This document shows positions 1 to 5,392 of a stretch of 5,392 nucleotides of DNA, one piece after another. Position 1 is the first letter of the stretch. Every line of letters begins with the position of its first letter. The position numbers and the translations under genes are program-made. The notes beneath the pieces were generated by a model. That model made no database searches, was not told the DNA's origin, and saw nothing but the letters and a program-made list of their open reading frames with translations. Source of the stretch: Deinococcus sp. (GTDB taxonomy: Bacteria; Deinococcota; Deinococci; JACQHA01); assembly GCA_016199255.1 (NCBI GenBank), contig JACQHA010000256.1, positions 1 to 5,392 of the forward strand, written 5' to 3'.

Positions 1-17
1 ATAAATCGCGCCCCTAC
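1..17. repeat. Possible half of a palindromic intergenic repeat cut by the window edge
   Basis: The first 17 bases read ATAAATCGCGCCCCTAC. The reverse complement begins GTAGGGGCGCGAT, the type of arm I recall from short palindromic repeats of the form GTAGGGGCG...CGCCCCTAC that are scattered between genes in several bacterial groups. Only one arm could be present because the window starts here, so the palindrome cannot be confirmed. No second copy occurs elsewhere in the window. Confidence 0.25.
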
Positions 18-63
18 ATTAGGCCCAGGATACACCCAACTGAAAATCGCCCTGGCCTACCCT

Positions 64-72
64 TGCTATAAT
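64..72 (+). promoter_or_regulatory. Extended -10 promoter for gene A
   Basis: TGCTATAAT fits the extended -10 consensus TGnTATAAT of housekeeping sigma factors exactly. I see no convincing -35 hexamer 16-18 nt upstream, which is tolerable for an extended -10 promoter. Transcription would start near position 79 and give a leader of about 55 nt. The same nine bases recur at the same distance, within one base, upstream of gene B at 2288-2296, which supports a function. Confidence 0.55.
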
Positions 73-120
73 CGTGGTCAATCGCCGGATGTTGCCCTTT
101 GCTCTGCTTGTTGTAGTAAG

Positions 121-134
121 GGAGGAGAAATCCT
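121..134 (+). promoter_or_regulatory. Ribosome binding site of gene A, inside a small hairpin
   Basis: GGAGGAG at 121-127 lies 7 nt before the ATG at 135 and decides that start. The bases AGGA-GAAA-TCCT (123-134) form a perfect 4-bp stem closed by a GAAA (GNRA-type) tetraloop ending right at the start codon. The stem partly hides the Shine-Dalgarno sequence. The same 12 bases precede gene B. Whether the stem is stable enough to matter in the cell is open. Confidence 0.7.
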
Positions 135-2243
135 ATGTGGAAGGTCACCTCTTGGACCAAGGGCCTCTGCCTGGTTTTGGCCGTAGCATTGGTGGCATAC
201 CCGCTGGATGTGGTGTATGCGCAAGTAGGGCCAGCAGACCGGTCTGACTCCAGTAGCCAGGTGATCCAGCTAGCCGGGCCATTCTTTGAGAACAACGACA
301 TCCAGGAGCTAGCAGAGGAGCTGGGTTTCGACCTCCAGCGCAGCTTCAATTTCGTGCGTGATCAGATCAGCGCCGAGATCTATCAAGGGGTACTGCGCGG
401 CGCTCTAGGCACCCTCTGGAGCAGGGCTGGTAACACTGCCGATAAGACGGTGTTACTGGCGGCACTGCTGGAGCAGGCCCAGATACCCCATCGTTTCGTC
501 CTGGGCAGCCTGGATGAGGCCACTGCCCGCCAGCTAGTAGATGCCATGTTCCGCTCCATCCCAGCAGAGCTCCAGCCAGAGCCTGTTGCCACCTCTGAGA
601 CAGAACAGGCCATCCTTGACAGGCACCAAGCCTTCCAGCAGGTGGTCCTGCAAAGCGCCGACGCTCAGGTTCTCCCGCTGGCTATTGCCCTGGCCAACGC
701 CGGTATCGCGGCTCAGCCAGAGCCTGGGCTAGACACGTTGCTGGCTGAGGCTAAGGCCCACGTCTGGCTGCAGTATCAAGCTGGTGAGCGCTGGGTGGAC
801 CTAGATCCTTCCTTCCCTGACGCTGAAATGGGCCAGGTGTTCGCCACTGCAGAAACCATCCTCCCTGCCCTGCCCCCCGAGCTCTACCACCAGCTCACTA
901 TCCAAGTGCGCGTCGAGCAGCGGGCCGATGGCCAGGTGAGCAATATTTACCCACTGGCGTTCGCTACCTATCCAGCTGATCTGGTGGGCACCGAAATCCT
1001 GTTCACCCATGAGATCAGCCCATCCTTCATCCCTAGCATCATGACGCTCACCCCAGTACTGGCCGTGGGTGACCAGCAGATTAATGGAGATCCCCTGGAT
1101 CTGATTAACAGCGTGGAGGACTCGTTTGGCGGCAGCACTGAGGTAACAGGCGAGTGGCTGGAATTTGTCTACACCTACCCCGATGGCCACACTGAAACCA
1201 CCGTCCGGGAGATCTTCGACCGCATTGGCTTTGTCCAGCGCGCCGCAGGTGATGTGGCTAATGCCGAGCTAGCCATATTGCCGGAGATCTACGATACTCC
1301 CATCGCCCTCACTGGGCTCTATAGCGTGCTGGTGGCACCTGGTGAGGTGAGCTCCCAGGTGCTCGATCAATGGCTACTGGCAGCAGTAAATCCCACTGCT
1401 GACGCCATCAGCGCTGGCCAGGCCGACTCTCTCAACGACGATGCTGTTGTTGGTGAGCAACTCGTCCGCTTTCTCCATCTCATCAACCTGAGCACCATCC
1501 TGACCGCTGACAACCTGGCCCAGGAACAGGCCAGCGCCCAGGGGGTACGCACCTACCAGGCCTCGGCTCGCATCAATGTGGTCTCAGCCGACCTCCAAGA
1601 GGCAGCCGGCGAACGCCAACTAGCATTGAAGCTGGACCTGCATCGCGCTGGCTACCGAACTACTAGCCCAGAGGGCGGCGCTGGGCTGGCCCAGCTCCGG
1701 CGCGGTGTGCTGGAGGCGGTGCTAGAGCGCGTGCTCTTGGAGCAGCTCTTCAATCTCCCGGTTACGAGCGCCAGTGGTACCCTTGCCCAGGCACAGGCCC
1801 AGGGTACCCAGCTCCAAGTAGTGACAACCGATAACGTGACCCAGCTAGGCTTGAGTGACACTGCCGTGGCACGAATTCAGACAGCGCTGTCTGCCAGGCT
1901 AATGGTGCTCGCTCCCGGGGGCGCGCTCTCCCCTGCGGCCTGGTGGGAAGTAGACCCGGCTAGCGGCACCACCACAGCTGTGAATGAAAGTGGCCTGCAT
2001 CCCAGCGTTGTAGAGTACGTCGTCCTCGTCGCAAATGTCGTCAATCTCGCCAGTGCCATAACCTGCGCCGCCACTATGAACCGGGGCATCTGTCTTGCCA
2101 CCTGCGTCCTCTCGGTGGTGACTTTAGTTGCAGGCGCCTTAGCCCTTGAAGCTATTGCCTTCTCTAAGTTGCTTGAGGCTGTCTCAGCGGGCTCTGGTTT
2201 CAATGCCGCACAGGTCTCATGCTCAGTGGGTGTGCTCCTATAG
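135..2243 (+). CDS. Secreted transglutaminase-like protein lacking the catalytic Cys, with a Cys-containing hydrophobic C-terminal tail (paralogue A)
   Basis: The product has 702 residues. Residues 1-29 look like a Sec signal peptide: K3 and K9, a hydrophobic stretch 11-20, then a probable cleavage site after VYA (27-29). Residues about 68-232 resemble the transglutaminase-like (papain-fold) core: GN-T101-ADKT aligns with the segment that normally holds the nucleophilic Cys, followed by LLAALLEQAQIPHRFVLG (107-124), then H209 in AHVWLQY and D224 in RWVDLDP. Cys is replaced by Thr101 while His and Asp remain, so it is probably not an active transglutaminase or protease; a binding or scaffold role is inferred. 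Residues 338-365 form a highly conserved block (TGEWLEF, PDGHTETTVREIFDRIG). A WWEVDP motif (603-608) precedes a hydrophobic tail (626-702) with C644, C653, C657 and C696; the only other Cys is C12 in the signal peptide. The start is fixed by GGAGGAG 7 nt upstream and by the signal peptide. The biological role is unknown to me. The fold assignment is fairly secure, the function is not. Confidence 0.88.
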   Translation: MWKVTSWTKGLCLVLAVALVAYPLDVVYAQVGPADRSDSSSQVIQLAGPFFENNDIQELAEELGFDLQRSFNFVRDQISAEIYQGVLRGALGTLWSRAGNTADKTVLLAALLEQAQIPHRFVLGSLDEATARQLVDAMFRSIPAELQPEPVATSETEQAILDRHQAFQQVVLQSADAQVLPLAIALANAGIAAQPEPGLDTLLAEAKAHVWLQYQAGERWVDLDPSFPDAEMGQVFATAETILPALPPELYHQLTIQVRVEQRADGQVSNIYPLAFATYPADLVGTEILFTHEISPSFIPSIMTLTPVLAVGDQQINGDPLDLINSVEDSFGGSTEVTGEWLEFVYTYPDGHTETTVREIFDRIGFVQRAAGDVANAELAILPEIYDTPIALTGLYSVLVAPGEVSSQVLDQWLLAAVNPTADAISAGQADSLNDDAVVGEQLVRFLHLINLSTILTADNLAQEQASAQGVRTYQASARINVVSADLQEAAGERQLALKLDLHRAGYRTTSPEGGAGLAQLRRGVLEAVLERVLLEQLFNLPVTSASGTLAQAQAQGTQLQVVTTDNVTQLGLSDTAVARIQTALSARLMVLAPGGALSPAAWWEVDPASGTTTAVNESGLHPSVVEYVVLVANVVNLASAITCAATMNRGICLATCVLSVVTLVAGALALEAIAFSKLLEAVSAGSGFNAAQVSCSVGVLL
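2013..2240 (+). other. C-terminal tail domain of protein A, possible halocin C8-like or bacteriocin-like peptide
   Basis: Residues 627-702 of protein A are strongly hydrophobic, with two candidate membrane or amphipathic segments (about 626-643 and 652-678) and four cysteines at 644, 653, 657 and 696 (C-x8-C-x3-C-x38-C). The mature part of the protein has no other Cys. The spacing of the first three resembles a C-x7-C-x3-C stretch I recall from halocin C8-type peptides, which are also made as the C-terminal part of a larger exported precursor. Halocin C8 has more cysteines than this tail, so the match is partial. A simple C-terminal membrane anchor is the main alternative. Confidence 0.35.
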
Positions 2244-2287
2244 GGTGTACCAGGCACGCCGTTCCCCCAGGGAGCCTGGACTACTCT

Positions 2288-2296
2288 TGCTATAAT
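2288..2296 (+). promoter_or_regulatory. Extended -10 promoter for gene B
   Basis: TGCTATAAT is identical to the element at 64-72 and sits within a conserved stretch CTTGCTATAATCGTGG. No clear -35 hexamer is visible. Its presence in the short gap between A and B suggests that B can be transcribed on its own as well as by read-through from A, because no convincing terminator separates the genes. Confidence 0.55.
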
Positions 2297-2347
2297 CGTG
2301 GGCAATTGCTAGACGTTGTACATTGCTTTGCCTGATAACACAGTGAG

Positions 2348-2359
2348 AGGAGAAATCCT
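2348..2359 (+). promoter_or_regulatory. Ribosome binding site of gene B, inside a small hairpin
   Basis: AGGAG (2348-2352) lies 7 nt before the ATG at 2360. As for gene A, AGGA-GAAA-TCCT forms a 4-bp stem with a GAAA loop directly before the start codon. The 12 bases are identical to 123-134, whereas the bases immediately upstream (AACACAGTGAG against TAGTAAGGG) have drifted. The conservation is therefore local. Confidence 0.65.
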
Positions 2360-4450
2360 ATGCGCAAGGTCACTTTGGGGACTCAAAGCCTCTGTCTTAT
2401 CCTGGCAGCAGCCCTGGTGGTATACCCGCTGGATGTGGTGTATGGGCAGCCAGCGCCAGGGAGTCCGCCTGGCACTGATGTGCCGGTGATCCGGCTGGCC
2501 GGACCGTTCTTGGAGAATACTGATATCCCAGACCTGGCCCAAAGCCTGGCGTTCGATGTCCAGCGCAGCTTCGACTTCGTGCGCGATAGCATCGGCACCG
2601 AGATCTACCAGGGGGTACTGCGCGGTGCCCTGGGCACCCTCTGGAGCCGCGCTGGCAATGCCGCCGACAAGGCACTACTGCTAGCAGCGCTCCTGGAGCA
2701 GGCTCAAGTGCCTCATCGCTTTGTCTTGGGAACCCTTGAAGACACCAGAGCACGCCAGCTGGTAGACGCTATGTTCCACCCACTCCCGGCTGAACCGCAG
2801 CCCGAGCTTGTAGCCACCTCAGATGTGGAACAGGCCATCCTGGAACGGCAGCAGGCCTTCCGGCAGGCGGTCATTCAGGGTGCCGATGCCCAGTTTACCC
2901 CGTTGGCTACTGCTCTGGCCGACACTGGCATCACTGCCCAGACAGAGCCCACTTTGGACCTACTGATCGCCGAGGCTCAAGCCCATGTCTGGCTGCAGTA
3001 CCAAGATGGTGACCGCTGGATAGACTTAGACCCCACCTTCCCAGAGGCGGAAATTGGGCAGGCATTTGCTGTGCCAGAAACAATCACCACTGTCCTACCG
3101 CCGGAGCTGTACCATCAGATCACTATCCAGGTACGGACAGAGCAGCGAACTGAGGGCGAGCTGAGCGAGACATTCCCCCTGGTGTTCGCTGCTCCCACGA
3201 CTGATCTGGTGGGTGCTGAGATCCTGTTCTCGCACCAGTCCAACGCGTCTGATCTGCTTGCCCCTCTGTTTGGCCAGCTCTTCACCCCGGTGCTGGCTGT
3301 AGGTAACCAGCAGATCAATGGAGACCCGATTGACCTGACTAACCCAGAAGAAGCGCTATTCAGCTCAACCGGCAGCGAGACCACTGGAGAGTGGCTAGAG
3401 TTCATCTACACATACCCTGATGGCCACACCGAAACCACTGTCCGGGAGATCTTTGATCGAATTGGCGTGGCCCGGCGGGCTTCTGGCGAGGCAGCGACGG
3501 CTGAACTCGCTGCCTTACCCGAGCTGGACGATAGCCCCCTCCCCCTGATTGGGCTCTACAGCGTGCTGGTGGCCCCAGGTGATGTGAACGCCCAGGTGCT
3601 GGAGGAGCGCCTGCTGGCAGTGGCGAATACCGTGGTGGAGCCTAGCAACGCCAGCGAAGACGAGGCCACAGCTGGAAAGCTGTTTGTCCGCTTCCTCCAT
3701 CTCCTCAACCTGAGCACACTCTTAGCTGCTGCCAACCTGGCCCAGGAGCAGCCTGTCGCCCGGGAACTGCGCACTTACCAGGCATCGGCCCGCATCAACG
3801 TAGTCTCCGCTGACATCCAAGTAGCCGAAGGCACCAAGCGAATAGCACTACAACTGGACCTACGCCGCCTGGGCTACCGGACCGTCGGCCCAGAGGGGGG
3901 AGCAGGGCTGGCGCAGCTCTGGCGCGGCGTCATGGAAGCTGCGCTGGAACGGGTTCTCTTAGAGCAATTATTCAATGCCCCGGTTAACAGCGCCAGCGGT
4001 ACCCTCACCCTAGCCCAGGCCCAAGGTACGCCCCTCCAAGTCGTGACTGCCAGTAATGTGGCGCAGTTAGGTCTGAGTGAAACTGCAGCGGCCCGTATCC
4101 ACCAGGCACTCTCGGCCGGACTAGTGGTGCTCACACCAGGGGGTGCGTTCTCCCCTACTGCCTGGTGGGAGGTAGACCCTGCCAGCGGCACCGCTATCGC
4201 TGTGGCTGAGAGCGGCCTCCATCAAGCAGGGGAGTACGTCATAGTGCTCCAAATCACCCTAGTCCTCTCCAATTTTGTGTCCACTATGGCCTGCGCCAAC
4301 GGAGCCAAAGCCGCCTGTACTTTTGCCTGCATTGGCGCGATCGTGGCACTAGTTACCCTTGGCGCTGGCGCCTTGCTTGAGCTTGGGACTGTGGCGGGCG
4401 TCCTAGGTGGCGCTGGCGTCGGCCTTGGACTACCTGGATGCGTTTTATAG
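2360..4450 (+). CDS. Secreted transglutaminase-like protein lacking the catalytic Cys, with a Cys-containing hydrophobic C-terminal tail (paralogue B)
   Basis: The product has 696 residues and is a paralogue of the gene just upstream. The signal peptide (1-29) keeps R2, K3, a hydrophobic stretch 11-21 and the unusual YPLDVVY segment, with probable cleavage after VYG. The transglutaminase-like core is collinear with protein A: GN-A101-ADKA at the nucleophile position, H209 in AHVWLQY and D224 in RWIDLDP. Here the Cys position is Ala101, so the residue differs even between the two copies and catalysis through it is excluded in both. The conserved block (TGEWLEF, PDGHTETTVREIFDRIG) is at 342-369 and WWEVDP at 602-607. 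The tail (about 624-696) carries C645, C653, C657 and C694 (C-x7-C-x3-C-x36-C). No other Cys exists apart from C12. Linkers at 31-40 and 419-440 have diverged from A. The start is supported by AGGAG 7 nt upstream and by alignment with A. Gene C follows after 44 nt, probably in the same transcript. The function is not known to me. Confidence 0.88.
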   Translation: MRKVTLGTQSLCLILAAALVVYPLDVVYGQPAPGSPPGTDVPVIRLAGPFLENTDIPDLAQSLAFDVQRSFDFVRDSIGTEIYQGVLRGALGTLWSRAGNAADKALLLAALLEQAQVPHRFVLGTLEDTRARQLVDAMFHPLPAEPQPELVATSDVEQAILERQQAFRQAVIQGADAQFTPLATALADTGITAQTEPTLDLLIAEAQAHVWLQYQDGDRWIDLDPTFPEAEIGQAFAVPETITTVLPPELYHQITIQVRTEQRTEGELSETFPLVFAAPTTDLVGAEILFSHQSNASDLLAPLFGQLFTPVLAVGNQQINGDPIDLTNPEEALFSSTGSETTGEWLEFIYTYPDGHTETTVREIFDRIGVARRASGEAATAELAALPELDDSPLPLIGLYSVLVAPGDVNAQVLEERLLAVANTVVEPSNASEDEATAGKLFVRFLHLLNLSTLLAAANLAQEQPVARELRTYQASARINVVSADIQVAEGTKRIALQLDLRRLGYRTVGPEGGAGLAQLWRGVMEAALERVLLEQLFNAPVNSASGTLTLAQAQGTPLQVVTASNVAQLGLSETAAARIHQALSAGLVVLTPGGAFSPTAWWEVDPASGTAIAVAESGLHQAGEYVIVLQITLVLSNFVSTMACANGAKAACTFACIGAIVALVTLGAGALLELGTVAGVLGGAGVGLGLPGCVL
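4232..4447 (+). other. C-terminal tail domain of protein B, possible halocin C8-like or bacteriocin-like peptide
   Basis: Residues 625-696 of protein B are hydrophobic and rich in Gly and Ala, ending LPGCVL. Cysteines are at 645, 653, 657 and 694. The segment CANGAKAACTFAC has the C-x7-C-x3-C spacing I recall for halocin C8. Compared with tail A the residues between the cysteines have changed extensively while the Cys pattern and hydrophobicity are kept. Two disulfides are possible in the exported protein. The domain boundary is my estimate, and a membrane anchor remains a simpler explanation. Confidence 0.35.
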
Positions 4451-4484
4451 CTGCGAAGCCATAACGCCGCGCCAGCTACGCTGC

Positions 4485-4489
4485 GGAGG
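4485..4489 (+). promoter_or_regulatory. Ribosome binding site of gene C
   Basis: GGAGG lies 5 nt before the ATG at 4495 and chooses that start. It sits in the 44-nt gap after gene B, where I see neither a promoter-like element nor a terminator hairpin. The leader and hairpin of genes A and B are absent, so gene C is not part of the duplicated unit. Confidence 0.7.
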
Positions 4490-4494
4490 TCTTC

Positions 4495-5392
4495 ATGGGC
4501 CTGTACTCTCACCTACCGGTGCCCCGGCCCGTTACTCTCCTGGGCGCATTCCTAGTAGTCTCACTCGTTGCCGCCCAGGTTGAGGCCACGCTCAGTGTAG
4601 CTGTCATCTTCCAGGGAACACCGGTGCCCCCCACTGATCTACAGGTGGTCCTGGCCTCTACCACCGAGTTGCGCTTCTTTGGCCCAGTCTCTGAGAACCC
4701 CGCAGTCTTCACCGTTGAGCCTGGCACCTACATCGTTCTGGCCTCGGCCGGCAGCGCCCAAGTGGTATCCCCCAATATCACCCTGGCTGCTGGCGAGAGC
4801 CGGCAAGTAACAGTAGAGCTGCTCCCGTTCCGACCACCGCTGATGCCCACGGGCACCCCCCCAGCCAGGCCTATAGGTGAACAGCCCCCACCCCAAGTCG
4901 AAGAGCCGCCAGCTACGCCTGCAAGTGAACTACCCACCACCACTGAGCCAGAGTCAACCTCCATCGCCATTGGCGAGGCGGTGACGGGCACTATCCCTGA
5001 TAACGGTATGCCGGTGTTCTACACTTTCACTGGCACTGCCGGCACCATCATCCACGCTGAAGTATTCGCCAGCCGCGAGGGATCAGCACTGGACTCTACG
5101 CTGAGCCTCTTTGACAGCGAGGGCAACGAACTTGCTGCTAACGATGACAGCGATAGCCGGGACTCGCTCATCGAATATGAACTTCCTGTTGATGACCTCT
5201 ATACCTTGCGCCTGGAGGACCTCAGCGAGAGCGGCGGTGCCGACTACTTCTTCCGGCTGGAGTTAAGCCAGATCATCACCTTCAGCCCACTGCCCGTACC
5301 TGAGGGCGATATCAACTTGGCGGCCCTGGAAGGGGTCCAGCTCGAGGCCAGCAGCATCTTCGACAGCTTGTATGGCCCAGAGCAGGTAGTAG
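4495..5392 (+). CDS. Secreted protein with a pre-peptidase C-terminal (PPC) domain, 3' end outside the window
   Basis: The reading frame is open from the ATG at 4495 to the end of the window: 299 codons with no stop. Residues 1-31 look like a signal peptide, with a rather long N-region containing R11, a hydrophobic stretch 13-27 and possible cleavage after VEA (29-31). Residues 32-110 alternate beta-strand-like segments with a typical PGTYIVLAS turn (76-84), resembling carboxypeptidase-regulatory-like or other small beta-sandwich domains. Residues 111-154 are a proline- and threonine-rich linker. Residues 156-258 match the PPC domain pattern: GEAVTGTI, PVFYTFTGTAGT, STLSLFDSEGNELAANDD, then LYTLRLEDL. 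PPC domains are secreted beta-sandwich modules often attached to extracellular proteases, but also found without one; no protease is visible so far. The rest (259-299) may begin another domain. It lies 44 nt after gene B and is probably co-transcribed with it. The PPC call is firm, the overall role is open. Confidence 0.85.
   Translation, partial: MGLYSHLPVPRPVTLLGAFLVVSLVAAQVEATLSVAVIFQGTPVPPTDLQVVLASTTELRFFGPVSENPAVFTVEPGTYIVLASAGSAQVVSPNITLAAGESRQVTVELLPFRPPLMPTGTPPARPIGEQPPPQVEEPPATPASELPTTTEPESTSIAIGEAVTGTIPDNGMPVFYTFTGTAGTIIHAEVFASREGSALDSTLSLFDSEGNELAANDDSDSRDSLIEYELPVDDLYTLRLEDLSESGGADYFFRLELSQIITFSPLPVPEGDINLAALEGVQLEASSIFDSLYGPEQVV

Larger units (their letters stand above)
51..2243 (+). 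repeat. Tandem duplication, unit A (promoter, leader and gene A)
   Basis: This unit is homologous to 2275-4450. The similarity begins upstream of the genes: 51-110 matches 2275-2334 at 48 of 60 positions by hand count without gaps, and it continues through a leader with one net single-base length difference into the coding region. The two proteins are about 68 percent identical over their first 290 residues (197 identical, no gaps, hand count). The duplication therefore copied a complete transcription unit and is old enough for many synonymous changes to have accumulated. Confidence 0.9.
2275..4450 (+). repeat. Tandem duplication, unit B (promoter, leader and gene B)
   Basis: This is the second copy of the unit at 51-2243, separated from the end of gene A by only 31 bases. 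Homology starts at CCTGG (2275; 51 in unit A), runs through the extended -10 element, the leader and the AGGAGAAATCCT ribosome binding site, and then through the whole coding region. Length differences appear only after about residue 290. The proteins align least well after residue 30, around 292-305, around 419-440 and in the C-terminal tail. Confidence 0.9.

Noticed and set aside
168..170. Cys12 in the signal peptide as a lipoprotein attachment site
   Set aside because: The surrounding GLCLVL does not fit a lipobox and the Cys lies at the start of the hydrophobic stretch, not at its end.
541..732. Plus-strand open frame of 63 codons inside gene A
   Set aside because: It is in an alternative frame within the transglutaminase-like region, has no ribosome binding site I can see, and is not retained as an equivalent open frame in copy B.
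435..809. Active transglutaminase or cysteine protease
   Set aside because: The residue at the nucleophile position is Thr in A and Ala in B, and neither mature protein has any Cys outside the C-terminal tail.
1788..1812. GCCCAGG-type short repeats around the AQAQAQG segment as a DNA repeat
   Set aside because: This is ordinary in-frame Ala-Gln low complexity within the gene. It is shortened and shifted in copy B and has no regular unit.
2250..2279. Inverted repeat CCAGGC...GCCTGG after gene A as a rho-independent terminator
   Set aside because: The stem is only 6 bp, the loop is 18 nt, and no run of T follows. The right arm also overlaps the start of the conserved upstream region of gene B.
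1877..2305. Minus-strand open frame of 142 codons, and the other antisense frames across genes A and B
   Set aside because: They lie opposite well-supported coding regions with paralogue conservation on the + strand, have no recognisable domains, and similar shadows appear opposite both copies as expected for GC-rich genes.

Overview
The window holds three genes in a row on the + strand. Two are complete, tandemly duplicated paralogues (135-2243 and 2360-4450). The third is cut by the right edge (4495 to beyond 5392). All three products look exported. The DNA is GC-rich, uses good Shine-Dalgarno sites and a TATAAT-type -10 element, and has almost no intergenic space, so it is bacterial. The domain mix (cysteine-less transglutaminase-like fold, pre-peptidase C-terminal domain, proline-rich linker) reminds me of Chloroflexota or similar environmental bacteria, but nothing here fixes the phylum.

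Layout. Positions 1-134 are non-coding. They start with what may be half of a palindromic intergenic repeat, then carry an extended -10 promoter element (64-72), a leader of about 55 nt and a strong ribosome binding site. Gene A (702 aa) and gene B (696 aa) share the same architecture: a signal peptide, a transglutaminase-like core whose catalytic Cys is Thr (A) or Ala (B) while the His and Asp remain, a middle region with a nearly invariant block, a WWEVDP motif, and a hydrophobic C-terminal tail. The tail holds the only cysteines outside the signal peptide. The duplication includes the promoter and leader, so gene B has its own promoter (2288-2296). Gene C follows B after 44 nt with its own ribosome binding site and no visible promoter or terminator in between, so it is probably co-transcribed. 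It encodes a signal peptide, a small beta-sandwich-like region, a proline-rich linker and a pre-peptidase C-terminal (PPC) domain, then runs off the window.

How they may work together (inference). A and B look like secreted carrier proteins with a conserved body and a diverging tail of about 75 residues. The tail keeps a C-x(7,8)-C-x3-C...C pattern resembling the Cys spacing I recall for halocin C8-type peptides. One reading is a duplicated precursor family that delivers or releases a hydrophobic, disulfide-bonded C-terminal peptide. A plainer reading is a C-terminal membrane anchor. I cannot decide between them from sequence alone, but the tails are the most interesting part of the window.
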